Shown here piece by piece: positions 1-6,270 of a DNA stretch of 11,195 bases. The translations under genes were made by a program, and so were the position numbers. The DNA is from Thiomicrorhabdus sp. GTDB lineage: Bacteria > Pseudomonadota > Gammaproteobacteria > Thiomicrospirales > Thiomicrospiraceae. Where the stretch lies: positions 1-11,195 of the forward strand of contig WFNQ01000066.1 in the NCBI GenBank assembly GCA_015488565.1, in the 5' to 3' direction. Positions within the stretch are counted from its first letter, which is position 1; every line of letters begins with the position of its first letter. Below the pieces are notes generated by a model that was not told where the DNA came from, ran no database searches, and saw only the letters and a program-made list of their open reading frames with translations.

Positions 1-1
1 A

Positions 2-28
2 AAAAAAGCTGAATAAGAGGCGTTTTTT
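2..28. terminator. Possible terminator hairpin at window edge
   Basis: A run of A followed by GC (2-9) can pair with GC, one mismatched G, then six T (20-28), around a loop of about ten bases. The A-run/GC/T-run form matches the hairpin at 170-201. The symmetry means it could work in either direction, perhaps for a gene outside the window. The stem is weak and has one mismatch, so this is tentative. Confidence 0.3.
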
Positions 29-169
29 CATGTTTTTTTATTCTATTTTGTATGGGGGGAAATAGTTAAAATTATATTGCGACGAATAAAAAAGTTAGTC
101 ATGGCTAATAAATTGGATAAAACTATAGCATAAAAGAGAGGGGGGGAGAATAAGGAGAGCGGTTAAATG

Positions 170-201
170 AAAAAAGCCCACAGATAAGTATGAGCTTTTT
201 T
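170..201 (-). terminator. Rho-independent terminator of the PEP-CTERM gene
   Basis: AAAAAAGC at 170-177 is perfectly complementary to GCTTTTTT at 194-201, giving an 8 bp stem around a 16-base loop in which CA/TG can extend pairing. On the minus strand it lies 27 bases after the stop of the PEP-CTERM gene and ends in a T run, as expected for an intrinsic terminator. Only two stem pairs are G-C, so efficiency is uncertain. The A/T symmetry would also let it act on plus-strand transcripts. Confidence 0.55.
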
Positions 202-227
202 ATAAGATAATGTGATGGAACTTGATT

Positions 228-848
228 TTAAGAAATGGTTTTACGCTGACGTCGAAACGCCATAAAGCCAACCAACCCAAGGCCACCTAACATGAGAGCG
301 TAAGTGCTAGGCTCTGGTACGGGGGAGGTGATGGATGCTTTAATGAATAAAGTTTCATAGGCGTCATTGTTGGTGCTATCCCAAATCCATTCTGCATTGG
401 GGCTGATTGTGGCGATTCCTCCTCCAAACAGACCTGTCCAAGGGGTACTAAGCGCTGGAGCTCCATTTTGACCATAGCCAGTAACAGACGACCAGTTAAC
501 TTGATCTGAAGAGTAACTCCAAATGCTGGGGTCTGTGCTTGTGGAGTAAGTGGTTGAACCAAGTGTAAAGTCGGCTAGAAATCCTGAATCGCTAAACTGA
601 TTTCTAACTTCCCAAATAAACTCATAGTTAGTTACATTATTTAACGTTACATTTAACGTTGAAGAGGCTGACCATAGTTGAGTTCCAGCAAGACCTGTTG
701 TGTCTATTTGAGTGAGGGTGCCATCATTGTAACTAAAGCTATTGACGTAATTGTCACCAGTAAAAGTAGTATCAAAGTTGACGTTCGCATAAGCAGAACT
801 GGCTATTATGGTGAGTGCGCTGATTATTAGTGTTTTTTTAAAAATCAT
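228..848 (-). CDS. PEP-CTERM sorting domain protein, secreted, unknown function
   Basis: The product (206 aa from the chosen start) is an exported protein with two sorting signals. The N-terminus is a signal peptide: MIFKK, a hydrophobic stretch to about residue 17, and an AYA cleavage motif near residue 21. The C-terminus is a textbook PEP-CTERM signal: VPEPS at 177-181, a Gly/Leu-rich membrane segment at about 183-198, then the basic tail RRQRK. In known systems exosortase removes this tail, and many such proteins are linked to exopolysaccharide or biofilm matrix. The middle is rich in Ser, Thr, Asn and aromatic residues and has no cysteine; I do not recognise its fold. An in-frame ATG at 866 would give 212 aa. 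I prefer 848 because AGGA (854-857) lies five bases upstream of it, whereas 866 has no Shine-Dalgarno and sits inside a dyad. No exosortase gene is visible here. Confidence 0.85.
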   Translation of the reverse strand: MIFKKTLIISALTIIASSAYANVNFDTTFTGDNYVNSFSYNDGTLTQIDTTGLAGTQLWSASSTLNVTLNNVTNYEFIWEVRNQFSDSGFLADFTLGSTTYSTSTDPSIWSYSSDQVNWSSVTGYGQNGAPALSTPWTGLFGGGIATISPNAEWIWDSTNNDAYETLFIKASITSPVPEPSTYALMLGGLGLVGFMAFRRQRKTIS

Positions 849-860
849 ATTTATCCTGTT

Positions 861-878
861 ATTCATTCGTTAATGAAT
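861..878. repeat. Perfect 7-bp inverted repeat in the PEP-CTERM gene leader
   Basis: ATTCATT (861-867) and AATGAAT (872-878) form a perfect dyad with a four-base centre. It is 13 bases upstream of the preferred start at 848 and just before its AGGA. It could be an operator, or an AT-rich RNA hairpin next to the ribosome binding site. It also covers the alternative ATG at 866. Function is inferred only from position. Confidence 0.4.
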
Positions 879-888
879 CTTGAATTTA

Positions 889-899
889 GTAAGTCTTAC
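889..899. repeat. Short palindrome GTAAGtCTTAC near the PEP-CTERM promoter
   Basis: A perfect 11-base palindrome (five-base arms, one central base) lies 13 bases downstream of the minus-strand TATAAT box, close to the expected transcription start. The position suits a repressor or regulator half-site pair. It may be chance, given the short arms. Confidence 0.3.
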
Positions 900-911
900 C
901 CTGCGGCTAGT

Positions 912-940
912 ATTATAGCTATTTTTTAGAGGGGGGAAGA
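912..940 (-). promoter_or_regulatory. Probable sigma-70 promoter of the PEP-CTERM gene
   Basis: On the minus strand, positions 917-912 read TATAAT, a consensus -10 box, followed by a start site expected around 905 and a leader of about 57 bases. No good -35 hexamer is present at 16-18 bases spacing; the bases there are a C/T-rich run (six C on the minus strand). A regulator may therefore be needed for strong expression. I looked for a sigma-54 pattern (GG and GC ten bases apart) in the minus-strand leader and found none. Confidence 0.5.
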
Positions 941-975
941 AAAATACCCATGTTATTTGCAATGAATTTGGCATC

Positions 976-2247
976 TTACATCTTAAATATAGATCGAGAT
1001 TTTGGTTTTTTAAGCGCTTTATGGGTGCGCGTCAGTTGTACCATGACTTCGGTGTGTGTGGTGTGTGGGAACATGTCAATCATGCCGGCTTTACTGAGGC
1101 GATACCCTTGCTTTTCGAGTTCTTTGATGTCGCGAATTAGGGTCGCTGCATTACATGATACGTACACAATAATCTGTGCTTTGAGTTTACCGAGTTGTTT
1201 GCAGGCGTTAAATGCCCCTTGGCGACCAGGGTCGAGTAATATTCGGTCATAGCGCTGTTTTTTAAACCAAGGCTTGGGAGTTATTTCATCAAATAGATCA
1301 CCTTTGTAAAAAGTGACATTATCCAATTGATTGTTTTGTGCGTTGTGGTTGGCGGTATCAACCAGATTCTGTTCGCCTTCAATGCCGACTACTTTTTGTG
1401 TCTGTTGTGCCATTGGAAGGGTAAAGTTGCCCACACCACAAAATAGATCCAGTACGTTATGGCTGGGTTGCAGGTCAAGCCAGTTAAGCGCTTGTGTAAC
1501 CATTTTTTCGTTGAGTGCTTGATTGACTTGAATGAATCCCGTTTCTGGGAATGATAGCGTTAAAGGCGGTTGTGTGTTGAGTGTGTAGGTTGGTTGTGTG
1601 CTGGTGGGGGTGTTGGGTAGCCCAAAAACACCTTGGTCAGCTTCGACAAGCGAGATCTCTTTTAACGCGCGGCTTGCCGTTTCAAGCAGCGCTGGTTTAT
1701 TGGCTTGAATAGTTTGGTTTAATGACTCAGTTAATATTGGGCAGTGCTCAATGTCCACGACCTCGGTCGAGGATTTTTGTTTAAACCCTAAGCGTGCTAC
1801 TTTATCTTTTTTGCTGATAACTAAGCTTAAACGCACGCGACGACGATAGTGCTGACCTTCACCAATAATGGGGGCTTCTTCTTGAGAATGTTGTGCTTCA
1901 ACGGCTTGTGTGAGTTGAGTGATGAAGTTTTTATTTTTCCAGTGCCGCTGTGCATCCAGTGAAAGGTGTTGCAGTTGGCAACCTCCGCAGGTGTCATAAA
2001 CAGGGCAGAATGGGGTCGTGCGATCGGGTGAGGGGGTTTCAATGTTAAGGCATACGGCGTCATCAAAGCTGTCGTGATGTTTGATGATGTTAGCGCTTAC
2101 GGTGTCATCTGGAACGGCGCCATCGACAAAGATGGCTTTGCCTTCAAAATGCCCTACACCACGTCCATCATGGGTTAGACCGTTAATAAAGAGGGCATCA
2201 ATTTTTGTGTTTTTACTGGTCATAGAAAGGGCTTTTTTAGTGTTCAT
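976..2247 (-). CDS. rlmD: 23S rRNA (uracil-1939-C5)-methyltransferase RlmD
   Basis: This SAM-dependent enzyme makes m5U1939 in 23S rRNA. At 423 aa it is close to the E. coli protein (about 433). An N-terminal TRAM-like RNA-binding domain (about 15-70) is followed by a 4Fe-4S cysteine set: C81, C87 and C90 in a CPVYDTCGGC motif, and C169 in HCPIL. The methyltransferase domain has motif I DLFCGVGN (267-274), LLDPGRQGA (337-345), the catalytic cysteine C365 in VSCN and the E400 region (THTEVM). The DPGR form differs from the common DPPR/DPAR. A Thr/Pro/Gln-rich linker (about 211-230) and a basic tail (407-423) are extra to the core. The start codon shares one base with the queE stop (TAATG), implying translational coupling; an in-frame ATG at 2223 is possible but lacks a clear ribosome binding site. 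Confidence 0.96.
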   Translation of the reverse strand: MNTKKALSMTSKNTKIDALFINGLTHDGRGVGHFEGKAIFVDGAVPDDTVSANIIKHHDSFDDAVCLNIETPSPDRTTPFCPVYDTCGGCQLQHLSLDAQRHWKNKNFITQLTQAVEAQHSQEEAPIIGEGQHYRRRVRLSLVISKKDKVARLGFKQKSSTEVVDIEHCPILTESLNQTIQANKPALLETASRALKEISLVEADQGVFGLPNTPTSTQPTYTLNTQPPLTLSFPETGFIQVNQALNEKMVTQALNWLDLQPSHNVLDLFCGVGNFTLPMAQQTQKVVGIEGEQNLVDTANHNAQNNQLDNVTFYKGDLFDEITPKPWFKKQRYDRILLDPGRQGAFNACKQLGKLKAQIIVYVSCNAATLIRDIKELEKQGYRLSKAGMIDMFPHTTHTEVMVQLTRTHKALKKPKSRSIFKM

Positions 2248-2912
2248 TAGTCAATACCAAGTAGTTTATGTGTTTGCAGGCTCAGTTGCCACTTGGGGTG
2301 TGTTAAGCAGTAGTGAATGGCTTGTTTTAAATTGTTTTTTTGAATGCTGGGGTCGGCGTCGTCCATTGGTTGCAGGTAAAAATATTGGTAGTCAAGGTGT
2401 GCAACCTGTTCGGGTAAGAGTTCGGGTTGAGGATAGACCAGTTTGAGCTCATTGCCCGATTCTAACAGAATGGGTGCATTGGCTTTGGGGCTCATGCAGA
2501 TCCAGTCAATGCCTTTAGGTGCATTTTTCGTTCCATTGGTTTCAATGGCGATTTCAAATTGATGCAGGTGTAGTTGGCTAATCAGTGCGTCATCCACTTG
2601 CAGTAAGGGTTCGCCTCCTGTGAGCACCACAAAGGGGGGTAGCTCTGAAGTAGAGTTTTTTGGGTCTGTTGTATTCGGCCAAAAGGTAAGAAGGTGTTGG
2701 CATAGCGCTTCGGCATTTTGAAAGCGTCCTCCGTTTTGGCCATCGGTGCCAATAAAATCAGTATCACAAAACTGGCAAATAGCGCTGTCACGATCTATTT
2801 CACGCCCTGTCCAAAGGTTGCAGTTGCTGAGTCGGCAAAAAATGGCAGGCCGTCCACTATAAAATCCTTCTCCTTGCAGGGAGTAGAAGACCTCTTTGAC
2901 CGAATAACTCAT
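2247..2912 (-). CDS. queE: 7-carboxy-7-deazaguanine synthase QueE (radical SAM)
   Basis: QueE converts 6-carboxy-tetrahydropterin to 7-carboxy-7-deazaguanine, the ring contraction step toward preQ0 and queuosine in tRNA. The 221 aa protein opens with EVFYSLQGEGFYSGRPAIF, characteristic of the family. The Fe-S cysteines are C31, C46 and C49, spaced C-x14-C-x2-C. This is the expanded spacing known from Burkholderia multivorans QueE rather than the usual radical SAM C-x3-C-x2-C. The SAM-contacting TGGEP motif is at 98-102, ETNG at 124-127, and SPK at 141-143. AAGGA lies seven bases before the ATG, supporting this start. It is the first gene of a minus-strand pair with rlmD and is divergent from leuC. 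No other queuosine genes are in the window. Confidence 0.95.
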   Translation of the reverse strand: MSYSVKEVFYSLQGEGFYSGRPAIFCRLSNCNLWTGREIDRDSAICQFCDTDFIGTDGQNGGRFQNAEALCQHLLTFWPNTTDPKNSTSELPPFVVLTGGEPLLQVDDALISQLHLHQFEIAIETNGTKNAPKGIDWICMSPKANAPILLESGNELKLVYPQPELLPEQVAHLDYQYFYLQPMDDADPSIQKNNLKQAIHYCLTHPKWQLSLQTHKLLGID

Positions 2913-2962
2913 TGGATTTCCTTTGTTTTTACAGGGGGAGTGAAATGTGGTTGATGTTTAGA

Positions 2963-2986
2963 GCGTATTTTACTCGAATTTTACGC
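2963..2986. repeat. Dyad/direct repeat in the queE-leuC divergent region
   Basis: GCGTA (2963-2967) and TACGC (2982-2986) form a five-base dyad, and the enclosed sequence repeats ATTTTAC twice (2967-2973 and 2978-2984). It lies between the divergent starts, upstream of the leuC promoter and in the probable queE promoter zone, so it might be an operator. On the minus strand it also offers TAAAAT-like -10 boxes for queE. Arms are short and AT-rich, so chance is quite possible. Confidence 0.22.
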
Positions 2987-2996
2987 CTATTTTATT

Positions 2997-3026
2997 CTTA
3001 TAGTACGGGTTGTGAAGTGATATAAT
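2997..3026 (+). promoter_or_regulatory. Extended -10 promoter of the leuC operon
   Basis: TGATATAAT at 3018-3026 is a full extended -10 element (TG-n-TATAAT). The best -35 at 18 bases spacing is CTTATA (2997-3002), which is poor; extended -10 promoters tolerate this. Transcription would begin near 3033, leaving a leader of only about 34 bases before the leuC ATG. That leader has no run of leucine codons and no attenuator hairpin, so leader-peptide attenuation is not supported. Confidence 0.6.
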
Positions 3027-3066
3027 TCTGGGCTATTTAAAATTAGTGAATAATGGGTTTAGAGCG

Positions 3067-4482
3067 ATGTCAGCAAAGACTTTATACGATAAGTTGTGGG
3101 ATGCACATTTGGTGCGTGAGGAAGAAGATGGCACGGCGTTGATTTATATTGATCGCCAACTTCTTCATGAAGTCACTTCGCCACAAGCGTTTGAAGGGTT
3201 GCGCTTGGCGGGCCGTAAACCTTGGCGTATTGATACCAATTTGGCTACGCCAGATCACAATGTTCCGACCACCGATTTAACGGGTGGGGTGGCGAGTATT
3301 AAAGACCCCGTATCACGCATTCAGGTCGAAACCTTGGGGATGAACGCACGCGAGTTTGGTATTACAGAGTTTGCGATGGGCGATATTCGCCAAGGAATTG
3401 TGCATGTTGTGGGGCCGGAAGAGGGTGCCACTCTGCCCGGTATGACGGTGGTGTGTGGGGATTCGCATACTGCAACACATGGCGCATTGGGTGCGTTGGC
3501 GCACGGGATTGGTACATCGGAAGTGGAACACGTTTTGGCGACTCAATGCTTGATTCAGAAAAAAATGAAAAACATGTTGATTCGTGTCGAAGGTCAACTG
3601 CAAAAAGGGGTGACGCCTAAGGATGTTGTGCTGGCCATTATTGGTGAAATTGGTACAGCGGGCGGTAATGGCCATGCCATTGAGTTTGGCGGGCAGGTGT
3701 TTCGCGATATGTCGATTGAAGGTCGCTTGACGGTTTGCAATATGGCCATTGAAGCGGGTGCACGTGTTGGCTTGGTGGCGGTGGATGAAAAAACCGTGGA
3801 ATATGTTCAAGATCGCCCTTATGCGCCCAAAGGGGATGATTGGGATATGGCTGTGACCGCTTGGATGGATTTAAAGTCGGATGACGGTGCATTTTTCGAT
3901 ACCGTTGTTGAGGTGGATGGTTCAACCATTGAGCCGCAAGTGACGTGGGGAACGTCGCCAGAAATGGTGGTGGATGTGAATGGTTGTGTACCAGACCCTG
4001 CAAAAGAAGCGGATTCGGTTAAGGCCGAAGGCATTCAGCGTGCATTGGATTATATGGGGCTGAAAGCCAATACACCAATGACAGAAATTCCTGCAGAATA
4101 TGTGTTTATTGGTTCGTGTACCAACTCTCGAATTGAAGATTTTAGAGCTGCCGCTCAGGTTTTGAAAGGGCGTAAAATCTCCAGCTCAGTTGAATTGGCG
4201 TTAGCAGTTCCGGGGTCTGGCTTGGTAAAACAGCAAGCGGAAAAAGAGGGGTTGGATAAGATTTTTATTGAGGCGGGGTTTGAATGGCGTAATCCAGGAT
4301 GCTCGATGTGTTTGGCGATGAATGCCGATAAATTGCCGGCTGGAAAGCATTGTGCTTCGACCTCTAATCGAAATTTTGAGGGACGTCAAGGCGCTGGTGG
4401 ACGTACCCATTTAGTGAGTCCAGAAATGGCCGCCGCCGCCGCGGTGGCAGGGCATTTTGTTGATGTCCGTGATTATTTGTAA
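3067..4482 (+). CDS. leuC: 3-isopropylmalate dehydratase large subunit LeuC
   Basis: LeuC, with LeuD, isomerises 2-isopropylmalate to 3-isopropylmalate in leucine synthesis. It is a 4Fe-4S aconitase-family enzyme. The 471 aa product starts MSAKTLYDKLWDAH as typical LeuC does. It shows the substrate/cluster motifs TPDHNVPT (near residue 62), GDSHTATHGALG (near 132), and the cluster cysteines C351 (in IGSCTNSRIEDF), C412 and C415 (NPGCSMC). The frame stays open back to a GTG at 3046, which would add seven residues; I chose ATG 3067 because family members begin there and the GTG has no ribosome binding site. Only a weak AGAG precedes 3067. It is the first gene of the plus-strand operon, 18 bases before leuD. 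Confidence 0.96.
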   Translation: MSAKTLYDKLWDAHLVREEEDGTALIYIDRQLLHEVTSPQAFEGLRLAGRKPWRIDTNLATPDHNVPTTDLTGGVASIKDPVSRIQVETLGMNAREFGITEFAMGDIRQGIVHVVGPEEGATLPGMTVVCGDSHTATHGALGALAHGIGTSEVEHVLATQCLIQKKMKNMLIRVEGQLQKGVTPKDVVLAIIGEIGTAGGNGHAIEFGGQVFRDMSIEGRLTVCNMAIEAGARVGLVAVDEKTVEYVQDRPYAPKGDDWDMAVTAWMDLKSDDGAFFDTVVEVDGSTIEPQVTWGTSPEMVVDVNGCVPDPAKEADSVKAEGIQRALDYMGLKANTPMTEIPAEYVFIGSCTNSRIEDFRAAAQVLKGRKISSSVELALAVPGSGLVKQQAEKEGLDKIFIEAGFEWRNPGCSMCLAMNADKLPAGKHCASTSNRNFEGRQGAGGRTHLVSPEMAAAAAVAGHFVDVRDYL

Positions 4483-4500
4483 CGGCAGGGAGAAAGAAGC

Positions 4501-5154
4501 ATGGATAAGATTATAAAAATGACCGCCCTTGTTGCACCAATGGATCGTGCGAATGTAGATACTGATGCGATTATTCCGAAACAGTTTTTAAAGTCAATAA
4601 AGCGTACTGGGTTTGGCCCGAATTTATTTGATGAGTGGCGTTATGAGGATGTGGGTCAGCCCGATTCGGACAATTCAAGTCGCCCATTGCGAAAAGAGTT
4701 TGTTTTGAATCAGTCACGCTACCAAGGCGCTAAGATTTTATTGGCGCGTGAAAATTTTGGGTGTGGTTCAAGCCGAGAGCACGCGCCTTGGGCGTTAAAA
4801 GATTACGGTTTTGATGTGGTGATTGCCCCCAGCTTTGCGGATATTTTTTTTAACAACTGCTTTAAAAATGGCATTATGCCGCTTGTTCTGGATGAGTCGA
4901 TTGTCGACCAACTATTTCAAGAGGTATTTGCACAAGAAGGTTATTCGCTTACGGTGGATCTAGAAAAGCAGGAAATGGTAAAACCAAATGGTGATGTGAT
5001 TCCATTTGAAATGGATGCGTTCAGACGGCACTGTTTATTAAATGGGCTGGATGATATTGGATTAACGCTGGCACATCAAAATGAAATTAAAGCGTATGAA
5101 GCGAAGCGTAAACAAGAAGCGCCTTGGTTGTTTGCGTCGCTTGAACATAATTAA
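4501..5154 (+). CDS. leuD: 3-isopropylmalate dehydratase small subunit LeuD
   Basis: This is the swivel-domain partner of LeuC and completes the heterodimeric isomerase. At 217 aa it has the length normal for the proteobacterial type. Motifs include the N-terminal DRANVDTDAIIPKQFL (residues 15-30), the active-site loop NFGCGSSREHAPWAL (85-99), and IAPSFADIFFNNCFKNGIMP (108-127). A purine-rich AGGGAGAAAG stretch precedes the ATG. It is followed by leuB after 16 bases. The C-terminus ends with an ordinary polar tail. Confidence 0.96.
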   Translation: MDKIIKMTALVAPMDRANVDTDAIIPKQFLKSIKRTGFGPNLFDEWRYEDVGQPDSDNSSRPLRKEFVLNQSRYQGAKILLARENFGCGSSREHAPWALKDYGFDVVIAPSFADIFFNNCFKNGIMPLVLDESIVDQLFQEVFAQEGYSLTVDLEKQEMVKPNGDVIPFEMDAFRRHCLLNGLDDIGLTLAHQNEIKAYEAKRKQEAPWLFASLEHN

Positions 5155-5170
5155 GAGAGAGAATTTGAAC

Positions 5171-6244
5171 ATGACACAACAAGTATTGATTTTGCCCGGT
5201 GATGGTATTGGCCCAGAGATTACAGCGGAAGCCGTAAAGGTATTGAATGCATTAAATGTCTCCGATGGTTTAGGTATTGAAATGACCGAAGATTTGGTCG
5301 GTGGTGCCGCTTATGATGTTCATGGGGTTCCATTGTCGGATGAAACTATGGCGAAAGCACAAGCTGCGGATGCCATTTTGTTGGGTGCGGTTGGTGGTTA
5401 TAAGTGGGAGTCATTGGATATCTCTGTTCGTCCTGAAAAAGGGTTGTTGCGTTTGCGTTCGGAAATGAAATTATTTGCCAATTTACGTCCTGCATTTTTG
5501 TACCCTCAGTTGGCGGATGCTTCTACCTTAAAGCCTGAAGTCGTTTCTGGCTTAGATATTTTGATTGTACGCGAGTTAACGGGGGGGATCTATTTTGGTC
5601 AACCACGTGGGATTCGTGTGTTGGAGAGTGGTGAACGTCAAGGGTTTAATACCTATGTGTATTCGGAATCTGAAATTAAACGCATTGCACATGTGGCGTT
5701 TAAAGCGGCCATGAAGCGTAATAAAAAATTAACCTCTGTAGATAAGGCGAATGTGTTGGAAGTGACGGAGCTTTGGCGTGAAGTGGTTGATCAGGTGGCC
5801 AAAGCGTACCCTGAGGTAGAAGTAAAGCATATGTATGTTGATAATGCCGCGATGCAGTTGGTGTTGAATCCTAAGCAGTTTGATGTGATGGTGACGGGCA
5901 ATATGTTTGGTGATATCTTGTCAGATGAAGCGTCCATGTTAACAGGCTCTATTGGTATGCTGGCTTCGGCCTCATTGGATGAGAATAACAAAGGAATGTA
6001 TGAGCCAAGTCATGGATCTGCGCCTGATATTGCAGGACAGGATTTAGCGAATCCATTAGCGACGATTTTATCTGCCGCGATGATGCTACGTTATACATTA
6101 GGACGTGAAGATTTGGCGGTTAAAATTGAAAATGCGGTGTCTAAGGTGTTAGATCAGGGGTTGCGTACGGGTGATATTTACTCAGAAGGGATGACAAAAG
6201 TAGGTTGTTGCGAAATGGGCGATGCCGTTGTGGCGGCACTGTAG
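5171..6244 (+). CDS. leuB: 3-isopropylmalate dehydrogenase LeuB
   Basis: LeuB oxidises and decarboxylates 3-isopropylmalate with NAD+ to 2-oxoisocaproate, the leucine precursor. The 357 aa protein begins MTQQVLILPGDGIGPEI, as the family does. Visible substrate residues are R94, R106, R134 (in IVRELTGGIYFG), Y141, K192 (DKANVL), D224 (YVDNAAMQL), and D248 and D252 (FGDILSDEAS). The NAD-binding segment is YEPSHGSAPDIAGQ (277-290). The frame is open further upstream to 5081 within leuD, but the family start and a preceding AGAGAGAG stretch fix the ATG at 5171. No terminator follows; the peptidase gene starts 26 bases later. Confidence 0.97.
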   Translation: MTQQVLILPGDGIGPEITAEAVKVLNALNVSDGLGIEMTEDLVGGAAYDVHGVPLSDETMAKAQAADAILLGAVGGYKWESLDISVRPEKGLLRLRSEMKLFANLRPAFLYPQLADASTLKPEVVSGLDILIVRELTGGIYFGQPRGIRVLESGERQGFNTYVYSESEIKRIAHVAFKAAMKRNKKLTSVDKANVLEVTELWREVVDQVAKAYPEVEVKHMYVDNAAMQLVLNPKQFDVMVTGNMFGDILSDEASMLTGSIGMLASASLDENNKGMYEPSHGSAPDIAGQDLANPLATILSAAMMLRYTLGREDLAVKIENAVSKVLDQGLRTGDIYSEGMTKVGCCEMGDAVVAAL

Positions 6245-6270
6245 TGATGATGGTTTTGATTGTTTTATAA

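Larger units (their letters stand above)
1..227. other. Non-coding region left of the PEP-CTERM gene
   Basis: No open frame of useful length with a ribosome binding site lies here on either strand; the first plus-strand ATG (29) opens a frame of only about a dozen codons. The stretch is AT-rich with isolated G runs (52-57 and 140-146). It contains two A-run/T-run hairpins, at 2-28 and 170-201, which are listed separately. It probably separates the PEP-CTERM gene from a neighbour outside the window. I see no convincing promoter. Confidence 0.6.

Noticed and set aside
95..108. Near-palindrome TTAGTCATGGCTAA
   Set aside because: One mismatched pair, short arms, and no gene or promoter nearby; compatible with chance.
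849..866. ATG 866 as start of the PEP-CTERM protein
   Set aside because: It lies in a dyad with no ribosome site, whereas ATG 848 has AGGA at proper spacing and gives a cleaner signal peptide. It cannot be fully excluded.
2081..2446. A plus-strand frame across the rlmD/queE junction
   Set aside because: It is antisense to two well-supported genes and its translation has no recognisable domain or ribosome site.
3046..3066. GTG start giving LeuC seven extra residues
   Set aside because: LeuC proteins begin at the MSxKTLYDK sequence, and the GTG has no Shine-Dalgarno.
3313..3810. A 165-codon open frame antisense to leuC
   Set aside because: It lies fully inside leuC, has a His/Asn/Arg-rich composition typical of a reverse shadow frame, and resembles no family I know.
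5081..5170. Upstream start of the LeuB frame inside leuD
   Set aside because: The added Lys/Arg-rich residues are leuD read in another frame; LeuB family proteins begin at ATG 5171.
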